Shown here: positions 16,945-26,516 of the stretch, in pieces
Numbering within the stretch: position 1 is the stretch's first letter
Layout: each line of letters starts with the position of its first letter
Assembly: GCA_934148985.1 (NCBI GenBank)
Contig: CAKPDO010000005.1
Coordinates: forward strand, 1-54,938
Length of the DNA: 54,938 bases
DNA from: an uncultured Clostridia bacterium
GTDB lineage: Bacteria; Bacillota; Clostridia; TANB77; CAG-508
Direction of reading: 5' to 3'
Translations under genes and position numbers: made by a program
Notes under the pieces: generated by a model
The model's database searches: none
What the model saw: only the letters and a program-made list of their open reading frames with translations
Told to the model about the DNA's origin: nothing

Positions 16945-18480
16945 TTATATTATTGTTGGTTCTTCTTCCAATTTTACAACCAATATTCCATCAATCATTT
17001 TGGTACATTCTTCATATGGAAATATATCCATATTTTTATATTCTTCACTACTTACAATTTTTACATAATCTTCTTTATCACATAAATTTATAGTTGTTCC
17101 AATATAATTATATAAAAATTTATTTATCATAACTACTCCATCATAATTAGCCCACGTTTCAAAATCATTTGATATAAAGCCATTTCCTAATTTGGCAATA
17201 TCGGGTGAATATTTTACTAGTCCACCTATTAGAATTTTTGTATTCTTGTTATATCCATCATAGCTTTCTATTTTAGTTAGTATCCTTGTAGCTGTGGAAT
17301 AATAATTATTATAAATTTCTTTTCTAGCCATATAGCTTGCATTATCTGATAGTACAAACGTAATCAAGATTATAGCTATTAATATTTGTATAGTATTATT
17401 TAATATTTTATTTGTTGTCAAACTTTTTAATATATCTGATATTTTTAATACAAGCACATATATCAAAACATATGACATTCCCATCGTTAAATTGTTATCT
17501 CTTTCCGGAGCTATTATGTTTATTATATTTACACCTATTGGTAATATTATCACAAGTAAACCTATTATCAATATATTTATTTTATTTTTATATTGTTGTT
17601 TTTTTATTATAATATAAATAGCATTTACTATTGTTACAGTCATTATTAAAAAATTTATTACATTTCTTTTCCAATATTGATTGTATATAAGTTCTTCGCC
17701 AAAAAAGTATTGAAAAAAAGTCCTGTATGTTTTTAGTGTCATTGGTATTAAGTTTTTCAATGTGCTTATTCCAATATTATTTGCTCCACCATATGTTGAG
17801 AAGCTATTTCCTGTTATTTTAAGTATTATTGCTGTTATTAGGTAATATGTAATCACACCTATTATTCCTATTATTAGGCTTTTCCCAATCTTCTTTAATG
17901 CGTTTTCTAATTCTTCACCGCTTAAAATTTTTGCAATTGGTACTATTATTGCTAATGCAACAATTACTCCTATATATGCCTGATATATTGATAATGTCAA
18001 TATTATACAAATTACAGAATAAATCTTGCTTTTTATTTCATCTTTTTTATACATAAAATATACAGCTAATACAGATAATAGCATAGCAAAACAATATGCA
18101 TCAGCTGAATATATAAACATTAGTGTTTCTGTAACCTGTGGCGTTACTACCATTAACGCAGATAATAATATTATTGTTACAGAATTTTGTATATCTAATA
18201 GATTTATTAAAATTATAGTAGCTAATGTAAGACAACATATACAAATAATTGTTATAAGAAAACTATTTACTAGACCTCCTCTTAATATATCAATAAAGTG
18301 TATTCCCCATCTTCCAAGGCTTGTTTCCCATGTTCCTGAAACATGAATATTTCCAATATATAAAGCATCTGGACTTATAACTTCATTTGTATAAAAATAA
18401 AAATGAGTTATAAGACCCGCTATAAACGAAATTATTATTATTAATTTATTATTTATAAATAAAGTTTTTATTTTTTTCAT
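16945..18480 (-). CDS. GtrII-like glucosyltransferase-domain membrane protein
   Basis: 511 aa with about eleven hydrophobic helices and a soluble C-terminal part. The region around LGRWGIHFIDILRGG and the loop SADAYCFAMLLSVLAVYF fit the 'glucosyltransferase domain' (GtrII-type) family, which adds side-branch sugars from lipid-linked donors on the outer side of the membrane. The start overlaps closely with the end of the flippase gene (1-nt gap). The donor sugar is unknown. Confidence 0.75.
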   Translation of the reverse strand: MKKIKTLFINNKLIIIISFIAGLITHFYFYTNEVISPDALYIGNIHVSGTWETSLGRWGIHFIDILRGGLVNSFLITIICICCLTLATIILINLLDIQNSVTIILLSALMVVTPQVTETLMFIYSADAYCFAMLLSVLAVYFMYKKDEIKSKIYSVICIILTLSIYQAYIGVIVALAIIVPIAKILSGEELENALKKIGKSLIIGIIGVITYYLITAIILKITGNSFSTYGGANNIGISTLKNLIPMTLKTYRTFFQYFFGEELIYNQYWKRNVINFLIMTVTIVNAIYIIIKKQQYKNKINILIIGLLVIILPIGVNIINIIAPERDNNLTMGMSYVLIYVLVLKISDILKSLTTNKILNNTIQILIAIILITFVLSDNASYMARKEIYNNYYSTATRILTKIESYDGYNKNTKILIGGLVKYSPDIAKLGNGFISNDFETWANYDGVVMINKFLYNYIGTTINLCDKEDYVKIVSSEEYKNMDIFPYEECTKMIDGILVVKLEEEPTII

Positions 18481-18481
18481 T

Positions 18482-19930
18482 TTAAAAATTCCTTAATTTT
18501 ATCTTTTTTATATTTTTTATAAAAAAATCATCTTTCAATACGGTCAAGCCCAATAAATATACTGCTATTCCAACTGTTATATCTATCATTATTCTTGATA
18601 TCATTCCAATATTATTTAATATTGTTCTATTTAATAGACATAAAACTATAAACATTGCCAGACTTGACATTAAATATTTCAAACTAATTTTTAATATTTC
18701 TTTAGTATTAAACTCTTTTCTAATAAAATACAACTGTAATCCTGTTACAACGGTTTCTGCAATTATGGTACCTATAGCTGCACCTATAGATTTAAATTCT
18801 GGTATAAATATAGCATTAAATATCAAATTTGTAATAGCTCCCATTATTACTGACCAAGTATATTGTTTTTGTCTTTTAGTTGGTAATAAAAACTGCATAC
18901 CTATAACATTACTCAAACCAATTAAAACTATGATTGGACTTATTACATAAATTATATATATACTTTTTTCAAATCCATTGCCTAAAAACATAGGTATTAG
19001 GTCTTTAGCAACTGAAACAATCCCCAAACACATTGGAATTGATAAAAAATATACAAAATTAAACGATGTCATTATATTATCTTTTATTTCGTCCTTTTTT
19101 CCACTAGCAAATTTATTCGCAATCCTTGGAAGCATCACAGTACCTAGTGATGTAACAATTGTCAAAACTAGTTTTACTATTTTTTGTGATTGTTCATAAT
19201 ATCCAACCTCTGCTTTATCCAATATCATAGAGCCTATCATAGTTTTGTCTAAAACTGTATAAATCTGTGTTGCTATTTGAGGAATAAACAAAATTACAGT
19301 TGGTTTTATATGTTTCTTTATATCTAAAGTTTTAATATCTACCTTTTCTATATATTTTGGCAAATAAAACCACAATGACACATTTCCTATTAATGTAGAT
19401 AGCGAATATATTAGTAAATACTTTCCAATATCATTTTCAGCTTTCACAAACAAAAATATACTAATTATGCTTATAATTTTTATTATTAAATTTCTTTTTA
19501 TAACTTTTTTAAATTCTTCCATGCCCTGAAAGAATGCACTAATATCAAATATATTAGCCAAAATTTCCAACAACAAAATTTTATAGTATGTGCTATACTC
19601 GCCATTATTTGCGAATACAAAATAAAATATTATTATTGAAATAGTAAGCGATACCGTTCTTAATAAAAATGTTTCCCAAAATACTTTGCTTCTTTTATTC
19701 TTGTCATTTTGTACATATGCAATTTCTCTTTGTGCATACATTGCCGTTCCCAATGAACCAAACAAAATAAAGTACGTCACTATTGAAATTGTATAACTAT
19801 ATATGCCTATTCCTTCTGGTCCAATTACCCTTGATAAATATGGCGTTGTTATTAATGGTAAAATCATTACTACAATTTGATATATTAAGTTATATATATA
19901 ATTCTTTTTTACATTGCTTTCCTTTGTCAT
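18482..19930 (-). CDS. Oligosaccharide flippase (Wzx-type, MOP superfamily)
   Basis: 482 aa, twelve or more membrane helices, beginning NYIYNLIYQIVVMILPLITTPYLSRVIGPEGIGIYSY-like sequence typical of polysaccharide translocases. It would move the lipid-linked repeat unit across the membrane before polymerisation by the EpsG-like protein encoded next to it. Clear family, substrate inferred from context. Confidence 0.93.
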   Translation of the reverse strand: MTKESNVKKNYIYNLIYQIVVMILPLITTPYLSRVIGPEGIGIYSYTISIVTYFILFGSLGTAMYAQREIAYVQNDKNKRSKVFWETFLLRTVSLTISIIIFYFVFANNGEYSTYYKILLLEILANIFDISAFFQGMEEFKKVIKRNLIIKIISIISIFLFVKAENDIGKYLLIYSLSTLIGNVSLWFYLPKYIEKVDIKTLDIKKHIKPTVILFIPQIATQIYTVLDKTMIGSMILDKAEVGYYEQSQKIVKLVLTIVTSLGTVMLPRIANKFASGKKDEIKDNIMTSFNFVYFLSIPMCLGIVSVAKDLIPMFLGNGFEKSIYIIYVISPIIVLIGLSNVIGMQFLLPTKRQKQYTWSVIMGAITNLIFNAIFIPEFKSIGAAIGTIIAETVVTGLQLYFIRKEFNTKEILKISLKYLMSSLAMFIVLCLLNRTILNNIGMISRIMIDITVGIAVYLLGLTVLKDDFFIKNIKKIKLRNF

Positions 19931-19963
19931 CTATATCTTCCTTTTTATGTTTAAAACTTTTTA

Positions 19964-21121
19964 TTAATTGTTTTTTATAACATCAGTTCTTTCTGTATTA
20001 ATAATTGTTTTATATGGTAAAACTTCTTCATCATTATTTAAAATATTTGTATACGATAATATAACACTAAAATATAATATGATAAAAACATTCAAAATAA
20101 TAGGAAGTTTTTTTAATACTTCACTTTTTATAATTATTTTTTCTTTCAAAATGTCCTTTACATAATATATATATATATCTTCTATTTTTATTGTTTTAAT
20201 AAAATACGGTATAGAAATTATTTGATATACCATAAAATAATATGCTATTCTAAAAAATAAATAAAATTTTGAACTTAACATTATGCATATTAACGTTAGA
20301 CCTTGCATATTAATATAAAATATATCTTCTTTAGTAATTTTACTTTTTTTCTTTCTTACAATATATAATGAATACATAAAGGTATATATAATTGCATTTG
20401 ACAGTATTGTTAGTTTTCTCATTTCTCCTCTATCATATAGGCTATCTATGTATACGCTAAATCTTGTATTCTGTACTACAGTTTTAAATAAATTTATTAA
20501 AGGCGTTCCAAAAATAAAAATTGTCAAAGCCACAATTAATATTGTTTTAATATTAAAAACATCTTTATCTTTTAATAAAAGCATCACCAAACACACTATA
20601 CTTGCATTGTGTATAAAAAAAGCTAAAATAACACTTATGATAAATACAGAGTATTTGTCTTTCAACAAATATCTATATGAAAAAAATACAATTGCTATTG
20701 CCATATATTGTCTTAAAATATTTAAAGATTGAAAGAAAAATCCTCCCAATAGAAATATCGTAACGCTTAATGCTTTATTTGTCGATTGTCTTTGTATTGT
20801 ATACATAAATAATGTCATTATTACTACTGACGTTACTACAAATATTATTTGATAATCCTTAGTTATTAATATACATAAATTTACTAATAATTTAAAACCT
20901 ATCTCAAGATTGTCTACACTTCCACCATTGGCAATCTTGTTATAATCCGGTACATACCTATAAAAATAGTCTGTCCCTACATCATATCTTAATGCTGAAA
21001 CTAAAATAAAAGGAACTACAGATAGTAAGGTCCATATTTTTTTTGCTTTATTGTTATTACTTTTTTCAGCTAGTAATATAAAAAGTAATGAAAATAATAG
21101 CATTATTACATATACGTACAT
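19964..21121 (-). CDS. EpsG family polysaccharide polymerase (Wzy-like)
   Basis: 385 aa membrane protein with about ten helices and the EpsG signature SALRYDVGTDYFYRYVPDYN near residue 40. The family is thought to polymerise repeat units of exopolysaccharide. Four nt upstream lies the end of a DUF4422 gene, so translation is coupled. Confidence 0.88.
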   Translation of the reverse strand: MYVYVIMLLFSLLFILLAEKSNNNKAKKIWTLLSVVPFILVSALRYDVGTDYFYRYVPDYNKIANGGSVDNLEIGFKLLVNLCILITKDYQIIFVVTSVVIMTLFMYTIQRQSTNKALSVTIFLLGGFFFQSLNILRQYMAIAIVFFSYRYLLKDKYSVFIISVILAFFIHNASIVCLVMLLLKDKDVFNIKTILIVALTIFIFGTPLINLFKTVVQNTRFSVYIDSLYDRGEMRKLTILSNAIIYTFMYSLYIVRKKKSKITKEDIFYINMQGLTLICIMLSSKFYLFFRIAYYFMVYQIISIPYFIKTIKIEDIYIYYVKDILKEKIIIKSEVLKKLPIILNVFIILYFSVILSYTNILNNDEEVLPYKTIINTERTDVIKNN

Positions 21122-21125
21122 CCTT

Positions 21126-21887
21126 TTAACTCCCTACTAAAATTTTTTTCACTTGATTTTTTATTTGCCAACTTATGCTTCCACTTTCTACATTATTTAC
21201 CGGTAATTCTTTTACTTTTAAGTTATCATTTTTTTCTAACCAAACATTAAATAATCTTTCTGATAAAAAGCCATAAATTCTTTTATTATATTTATCATAG
21301 TCTGATATATCAGTAATTTTCTCAAGTTCAAATAGTATTGAAAATAGCCATTGACAATACTCATCTACTAGTTCCTTTCTAGCTATTAACATATTATACT
21401 GATGTAATTTTTTTGAATTCATAACCTTATCATAGGCAGTTTCATATTCTGGGCATATTTTTTTTATTATTTTTTTACAATTTTCTAAATCCTTTATATG
21501 ATGTACATTTTTATATTCTTCCATTACTGTATATTTTAGTATATATTCGGGTTCTGGAATTATTACATCATATTTCTTTAAATATTTATCTATATCATTT
21601 TCATCTATAACTTTATTTATATTGCTACAAAATCTCTTGTTGAAAAAATACCTCCTATAATGCGTAAGTCCAACTATATTGCTATCACAATTTTTCCAAA
21701 TCCAATATAAAGCTGTAAGTTCGCAATAATTATCATTTTTTTTCGAAATATTATCTCCTGTGTTATCCTCTATATATCCTAACTTATTATGTATTTCTGC
21801 CCCCGCTTGTATTGGAACATAGCATTTTTTATCTGGAGTTTTTGCAATTTTATGTGTAACTACAAATATTTTAACTTTGTTTTCCAT
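21126..21887 (-). CDS. DUF4422 glycosyltransferase (first copy)
   Basis: 253 aa soluble protein. It shows the DUF4422 landmarks: YVPIQAGAEI, DNTGDNIS, YCELTALYWIWKN and GLTHYRRYF. Members are capsule/exopolysaccharide glycosyltransferases, some thought to be galactosyl- or galactofuranosyltransferases. It overlaps the GT4 gene by 17 nt. A paralogue is encoded at 23007-23795. Confidence 0.87.
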   Translation of the reverse strand: MENKVKIFVVTHKIAKTPDKKCYVPIQAGAEIHNKLGYIEDNTGDNISKKNDNYCELTALYWIWKNCDSNIVGLTHYRRYFFNKRFCSNINKVIDENDIDKYLKKYDVIIPEPEYILKYTVMEEYKNVHHIKDLENCKKIIKKICPEYETAYDKVMNSKKLHQYNMLIARKELVDEYCQWLFSILFELEKITDISDYDKYNKRIYGFLSERLFNVWLEKNDNLKVKELPVNNVESGSISWQIKNQVKKILVGS

Positions 21888-22995
21888 TTTTATCTTCCTT
21901 TATATATTCCATGTATAAATTTTCCATTTTCTGACTTTCTTTTTTTATATCATATCCCTTGTTTTGCAATGTTTTTGTTTCATCTACTCTTTCCAAATTT
22001 TTAATTTTTTCCAATATTATATCTGCCCACTCATCTGGAGATGAATTCAAATTTATATATTCTGTTTTATCTAGAATCTTTGCTTCTTTTGTTATTGTAT
22101 TGGAAAAAAAACATTTAACACCTGCGGCCTGTGCTTCCACTCCTATGACGGGTAAGCCTTCGTATAAAGATGGCATTACCAATACATCAATTGCTTGCAA
22201 ATATTCATTTACATTATTTATGGAATTTTTCACAAAAACACAGTTATTTAATCCAAATAAACCTATTTTTTTTATAATTTTTTCTTTTAACTCCCCAGCT
22301 CCTATTAATAGAAGTTTGGTTTTTGAATTTTTTTCATGTATTCTATTAAATATTTCTATTAAAAACAATTGATTTTTTTGATTACAAAATCTTCCTATAT
22401 TAGCAAAAACAATCTCGTCTTTTTCAAATTTTTCTTTTTTTCTTATTTTTTTTCTTATTTCTTCATTATACTTAAATTTTTCAACGTCTATTGCATTATT
22501 AATAAGCTCATATTTTTGTTTTTTATAGAGAAAATCTCCAGCAATCTTTGAGCATGCAAAGTTATGTGTAGCCATCTTTTTACCAAAATATATTAGTGGT
22601 GCATTTCTTAACCTATGCGTAAATTTATCTGATAAATTATTTTGGTGGCTATGTAATATTCTAACCTTTATTCCATACTTTTTAGCAAAATAAAAATAAA
22701 AAATTGCCGCATTTGCCATATTACAATGTATAATATCATACTCATGATTTTGCTTGAAAAATACAGATATTTTTGTCAAAAATTCTTTTAAATTTCTGCT
22801 ATTTATTCTAGGCATTAAATATACTTTTCCGCCTCTAGAAGTAATTTCTTTTTTGTAGTATTCGTCTTTCATTTCATGTGTTATAAAATCCATTTCTATA
22901 TTATCAGACATATTTCTGTAATAATTCATTGTGTATCCCTCTATTCCTCCACACAAACTTAGTGCTGGGGTTACCGTAAGTACCTTTATTTTCAT
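21871..22995 (-). CDS. Glycosyltransferase family 4 (EpsF-like)
   Basis: 374 aa GT-B fold enzyme: N-terminal domain starting KVLTVTPALSLCGGIEGYTMN, then NIGRFCNQKNQ at the hinge, LLLIGAGELKE, and the donor-binding motif VMPSLYEGLPVIGVEAQAAG. It adds a sugar to the growing lipid-linked unit. Similar to EpsF-type enzymes of exopolysaccharide clusters. Lies between two DUF4422 glycosyltransferases. Confidence 0.9.
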   Translation of the reverse strand: MKIKVLTVTPALSLCGGIEGYTMNYYRNMSDNIEMDFITHEMKDEYYKKEITSRGGKVYLMPRINSRNLKEFLTKISVFFKQNHEYDIIHCNMANAAIFYFYFAKKYGIKVRILHSHQNNLSDKFTHRLRNAPLIYFGKKMATHNFACSKIAGDFLYKKQKYELINNAIDVEKFKYNEEIRKKIRKKEKFEKDEIVFANIGRFCNQKNQLFLIEIFNRIHEKNSKTKLLLIGAGELKEKIIKKIGLFGLNNCVFVKNSINNVNEYLQAIDVLVMPSLYEGLPVIGVEAQAAGVKCFFSNTITKEAKILDKTEYINLNSSPDEWADIILEKIKNLERVDETKTLQNKGYDIKKESQKMENLYMEYIKEDKNGKQS

Positions 22996-23006
22996 TTTCT
23001 TTTTTT

Positions 23007-23795
23007 CTAAAAACTCCCTCTATATTTTTTCCCTGTAAATTTAGCCATCAAAAAAGCTCCTACTTTTTTTAGCCAATTTACATTTTGCATATCAATTACC
23101 TTAACCTCTTTAAAGTTAAATCCATTCGTATTTATCCAAACATCCAACAAAAGTTCAGAAATTCTACCCAAATATCTAGCATGAAAACTATCATATTTAT
23201 TTGGGTCAATTCTATTTTCTAGTTCAAATAAAATATCAAATAGCCATTCACAATACATATTCAAATATTCTTTTTTCATAATAAACATATTAAACATATG
23301 AGCTGACGTTCTTTTATGTAACTTGTCAAATTCTGGTAAATATTTTGTATATTTTTCTTCAATTATTTTTCTTGTTTCGTCCAAAGTTTCGATATACATA
23401 GTATGTTTATAATGATTATATAGATTTTCAATATAATATTTTCTTTTCTTCGGTAAAATTATATCTGTATTTTTTAAGATTTCTTCTGCTTGTTTTTCAT
23501 TTAACAAAACTTTGAATTTTTCATCCTCATTATGTGGAATTACTTTTTCACATGAAAAATGTCTTCTATAATGGCTCAATCCAATATAGTTATTATCTAA
23601 ATTTTTCCAAGCCCAATATAATCCTGTTAATTCACAATAAAATTGATTTTTGTCTGATATATTTTCACCATCGCAATCTCTTTGGTATCCTATATTTTCT
23701 TTATCCTTAGCTCCAACTTGTACAGGAAGATACATTTTATCTTGTGGCATTTGATACTTTTTGTGTGCTGCAACAATAATCCTTATATTACACAT
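23007..23795 (-). CDS. DUF4422 glycosyltransferase (second copy)
   Basis: 262 aa; same landmarks as the other copy (YLPVQVGAKD, DGENISDKN, YCELTGLYWAWKN, GLSHYRRHF). The two share order of motifs but are clearly diverged, so they probably add different sugars or linkages. Start ATG overlaps the stop of the priming transferase by one base (TAATG), showing translational coupling. Confidence 0.87.
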   Translation of the reverse strand: MCNIRIIVAAHKKYQMPQDKMYLPVQVGAKDKENIGYQRDCDGENISDKNQFYCELTGLYWAWKNLDNNYIGLSHYRRHFSCEKVIPHNEDEKFKVLLNEKQAEEILKNTDIILPKKRKYYIENLYNHYKHTMYIETLDETRKIIEEKYTKYLPEFDKLHKRTSAHMFNMFIMKKEYLNMYCEWLFDILFELENRIDPNKYDSFHARYLGRISELLLDVWINTNGFNFKEVKVIDMQNVNWLKKVGAFLMAKFTGKKYRGSF

Positions 23796-24508
23796 TATAA
23801 TGCTCCTTCTTTGTTAAAAACCTTCAATACTGTTTTAAACAGTATTTTTAAATCCATAGTTATACTTTTTCTTTTAAAATATTCCTTGTCCAATTCCAAT
23901 CTTTCTTGAAATGTTAGCTCATTTCTTCCAGATATTTGCCAAAATCCAGTTATTCCAGGTTTTACAGGCGTTATATAATCTAAATATTTTCCCATATCTT
24001 CTGTTTCTTTTGGCAAGTATGGTCTAGGCCCTACTAGACTCATCTCTCCCTTTAATACATTTATAAATTGTGGAAATTCATCAAGGCTTGTTTTTCTTAT
24101 AAAATTTCCTACCCTTGTTATTCTAGGGTCATTTTTTAATTTTTTATTTATTCTATATTCTTCTCTTGCTTCAGCATTATTTTCTAGGTATTCTTCTAAA
24201 ATCTCGTCTGCTCCAACTACCATTGACCTAAATTTGTACATTTTAAATTCTTTTCCGTTTTTTCCAATTCGGTTTTGAGTATAAAATATTGGTCCTTTAT
24301 CATTAACAAGAAAATTCGCAATGCCTATCCCAATCATTAATGGAAAAACAAATATACTTCCTATAATTGCTCCTCCTATATCTGCCATTCTCTTTAATGC
24401 TTTATAACATTTTTCTTTTATGTCTATATTTTTCTTGATTTTAACTGGCGTTAATTGTGTTTTTATGCTTTCAACTACTATATTTTCATTTGCAAAATCA
24501 ATATTCAT
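23795..24508 (-). CDS. Priming sugar-phosphate transferase (undecaprenyl-phosphate, PNPT/HPT-type)
   Basis: 237 aa bacterial sugar transferase: one membrane helix (IGGAIIGSIFVFPLMIGIGIA), then GPIFYTQNRIGKNGKEFKMYKFRSM, RKTSLDEFPQFINVLKGEMSLVGPRP and PGITGFWQISGRNELTF. It starts repeat-unit assembly by linking a sugar phosphate to undecaprenyl phosphate. First gene of the operon, directly downstream of the promoter at 24673-24701 with a leader of about 150 nt. Confidence 0.94.
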   Translation of the reverse strand: MNIDFANENIVVESIKTQLTPVKIKKNIDIKEKCYKALKRMADIGGAIIGSIFVFPLMIGIGIANFLVNDKGPIFYTQNRIGKNGKEFKMYKFRSMVVGADEILEEYLENNAEAREEYRINKKLKNDPRITRVGNFIRKTSLDEFPQFINVLKGEMSLVGPRPYLPKETEDMGKYLDYITPVKPGITGFWQISGRNELTFQERLELDKEYFKRKSITMDLKILFKTVLKVFNKEGAL

Positions 24509-24672
24509 TTTTATTTTCCTCCATCAATATTATATGATTTTAGTCAAACTGAATTGTGTCTCTCTTAAAGATATCATTACTTTAATAAAATTTCAATACT
24601 TTTTGTAAAAAAAATTCTAAATTTATACATGTTTGTTGTTCACTTTTAGTTGCAACTTTCGACATTTTTCAC

Positions 24673-24701
24673 ACTATATCATTTATACATTTTTTTGACA
24701 A
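24673..24701 (-). promoter_or_regulatory. Promoter of the surface-polysaccharide operon
   Basis: -35 TTGTCA, 17-nt spacer, -10 TATAGT on the minus strand, 165 nt before the first ATG. The leader 24509-24670 is AT-rich; I see no riboswitch in it. Confidence 0.82.
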
Positions 24702-24725
24702 GCTTTTTTTATATTTTTTTATAAA

Positions 24726-24771
24726 AAAATAACCTAAAAAAACTCTACTTAGTCTTCCCAGGTTATTTGCA
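24726..24771 (-). terminator. Terminator after the alcohol dehydrogenase gene
   Basis: AATAACCTGGGAAGAC … AGGTTATT pairing on the minus strand followed by T-rich DNA; separates the dehydrogenase from the polysaccharide promoter. Confidence 0.75.
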
Positions 24772-24789
24772 AATTTATTCATTTAAAAT

Positions 24790-25956
24790 TTATTTTGCTG
24801 CTCTTCTAAACAATTCCACAAACTCTTCTTTTGAAACCTCTCTAGGATTACCAGGTTTGCAAGGATCCATCATAGCTTTATCTGCAAGCATTTCAAAATC
24901 TTCCTCTTTAGCACCATAGTCAGTAATTTTTTGTGTTACACCAACTGATTTAGAAAGTTCTGAAATCATCCAAACAAATGTATTAATAACATCTTGGTCA
25001 TTCAAATGAGCTGCATCAGGTCTACCAATTTGGCATAAAATCTCTCTAAATCTTTGAGCTGTTTCTGGATTTTCTCCATTAAATCTCATAACTGTTGGTA
25101 ATAACATAGCATTTGCAATTCCATGTGGAGTATCATATACAGCACCTAATTGGTGAGCCATTGAATGAACAATACCAAGGCCAACATTTGAGAATCCCAT
25201 TCCAGCAATATATTGAGCATATCCTATTTTTTCAATTGCATCTGGGTCTTTATCATTTACTGCTTTTGTTAAGTTTGCAAATATAAGCTTAATTGCCTCC
25301 ATATGAAACATATCAGACATTAAATTGTGTGCTTTTGTAATATATCCTTCCACTGCGTGTGTCAAAGCATCTAATCCTGTTGCAGCAGCTAAACCTTTTG
25401 GCATTGATGCCATAAGTTCTGTATCTACAATAGCTATTATTGGAATATCATGTGGGTCTACACATACCATTTTTATTTTTCTTTCTTCATCTGTTATTAC
25501 ATAGTTGATTGTAACTTCTGCTGCAGTTCCAGCAGTTGTTGGCATAGCAATAAGTGGCATTCCTCTATTTACTGTGTTTGATAATCCATTTAAAGATTTT
25601 ATATCTGCCCTATCTGGATTTGTCATTACTATAGATATTCCCTTTGCTGTATCCATGCTTGAACCTCCACCAACAGCAACTATTAAATCAGCTCCTGCTT
25701 GTTTGCATGCTTCAACTCCATCTAATACATTTTTTATAGTTGGGTTTGGTTTTATTTCTGAATATAGATTATAGTCTATATTAGCTTTTTTTAGTTCTTC
25801 CTCTACTTTTGCTGCTACTCCAGCTTGTACCAAAGATTTATCTGATACTAAAAATATTTTTTTGAATCCTCTCTTTGTAATTTCTTCTGCAAGTACCTCT
25901 CTTGCGCCATTTCCAAAATATGATGTTTCATTTAAAACAAATCTTGTTGTTGACAT
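24790..25956 (-). CDS. Iron-containing alcohol dehydrogenase
   Basis: 388 aa, group III dehydrogenase (FucO/propanediol dehydrogenase type). NAD-binding loop VAVGGGSSMDTAKGIS, MPTTAGTAAEVT, and the metal ligands in GLDALTHAVEGY, FHMEA, VHSMAHQLGA and DTPHGIANA. It reduces an aldehyde with NADH in fermentation. No microcompartment or aldehyde dehydrogenase gene is near, so the substrate is open. Single gene with AAAGGAGAAATT ribosome-binding site. Confidence 0.94.
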   Translation of the reverse strand: MSTTRFVLNETSYFGNGAREVLAEEITKRGFKKIFLVSDKSLVQAGVAAKVEEELKKANIDYNLYSEIKPNPTIKNVLDGVEACKQAGADLIVAVGGGSSMDTAKGISIVMTNPDRADIKSLNGLSNTVNRGMPLIAMPTTAGTAAEVTINYVITDEERKIKMVCVDPHDIPIIAIVDTELMASMPKGLAAATGLDALTHAVEGYITKAHNLMSDMFHMEAIKLIFANLTKAVNDKDPDAIEKIGYAQYIAGMGFSNVGLGIVHSMAHQLGAVYDTPHGIANAMLLPTVMRFNGENPETAQRFREILCQIGRPDAAHLNDQDVINTFVWMISELSKSVGVTQKITDYGAKEEDFEMLADKAMMDPCKPGNPREVSKEEFVELFRRAAK

Positions 25957-26047
25957 TTTTAATTTCTCCTTTCGTGTTTTTGTATTTTATATTCATAATT
26001 ATAACATATAGAAATTAAATTACAAGATTTTTTTATAATTTACAAAA

Positions 26048-26085
26048 AATACCCAGCACGCTTAAAATAACAAGCGTGCTGTGGG
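26048..26085 (-). terminator. GC-rich terminator of the small foreign-looking gene
   Basis: CAGCACGCTT … AAGCGTGCTG hairpin followed on the minus strand by GGGTATTTTTTGT. Notably GC-richer than the other terminators here. Confidence 0.85.
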
Positions 26086-26103
26086 AAACAGTTTAATATT
26101 ACA

Positions 26104-26448
26104 TTACATCGGGTAGTTTAAACGAATCCAACCATCATTGTCCATCCGTTTCTTGGTGATAATATCATCCTCATGATACTTTACATTCAGCCAATCTAAA
26201 ATCTCGATTAAATTGCGTGGTCCTGTTCCACCATATCCTACGGCTAATGAGTAAATCCGTACCACAATCTCATCTCGTCCTTCCGCAAAAGTAGCTTTGA
26301 ATGGCCAAGTTTCCGGGTCTTCATTAGGGAAGCCTCCAGTGTTGTACTTAATAGCCACATGCTTCAAAACCCAGCTACCTTTCCAGACTTTTTTCAGGGC
26401 ATCGAGGTTGTTATAACTTGCCACTTCCATAATGTCAATTTTTATCAT
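26104..26448 (-). CDS. Hypothetical 114-aa protein, atypical composition
   Basis: Not recognised. Soluble, acidic, rich in tryptophan (KVWKGSWVLKH, ETWPFKATF, DGWIRL); no signal peptide or membrane helix. Base and codon use differ sharply from neighbours: many C- and G-ending codons, and two in-frame CGG arginine codons (26146-26148 in KKRMD, 26257-26259 in VVRIY), which neighbouring native genes lack. It has its own consensus promoter (26488-26516) and GC-rich terminator (26048-26085), so it is a compact self-contained cassette, probably recently acquired. A Shine-Dalgarno AGGAGGAAG precedes the ATG. Confidence 0.7.
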   Translation of the reverse strand: MIKIDIMEVASYNNLDALKKVWKGSWVLKHVAIKYNTGGFPNEDPETWPFKATFAEGRDEIVVRIYSLAVGYGGTGPRNLIEILDWLNVKYHEDDIITKKRMDNDGWIRLNYPM

Positions 26449-26487
26449 ATTCTTCCTCCTGTTTTGCTAATCGACAGTTACATGTTT

Positions 26488-26516
26488 ATTGTACCACGGC
26501 TTTTCTATGTTGTCAA
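26488..26516 (-). promoter_or_regulatory. Consensus promoter of the 114-aa gene
   Basis: Perfect -35 TTGACA, 17-nt spacer, -10 TACAAT, overlapping the last codon of the upstream methyltransferase gene. Confidence 0.88.
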
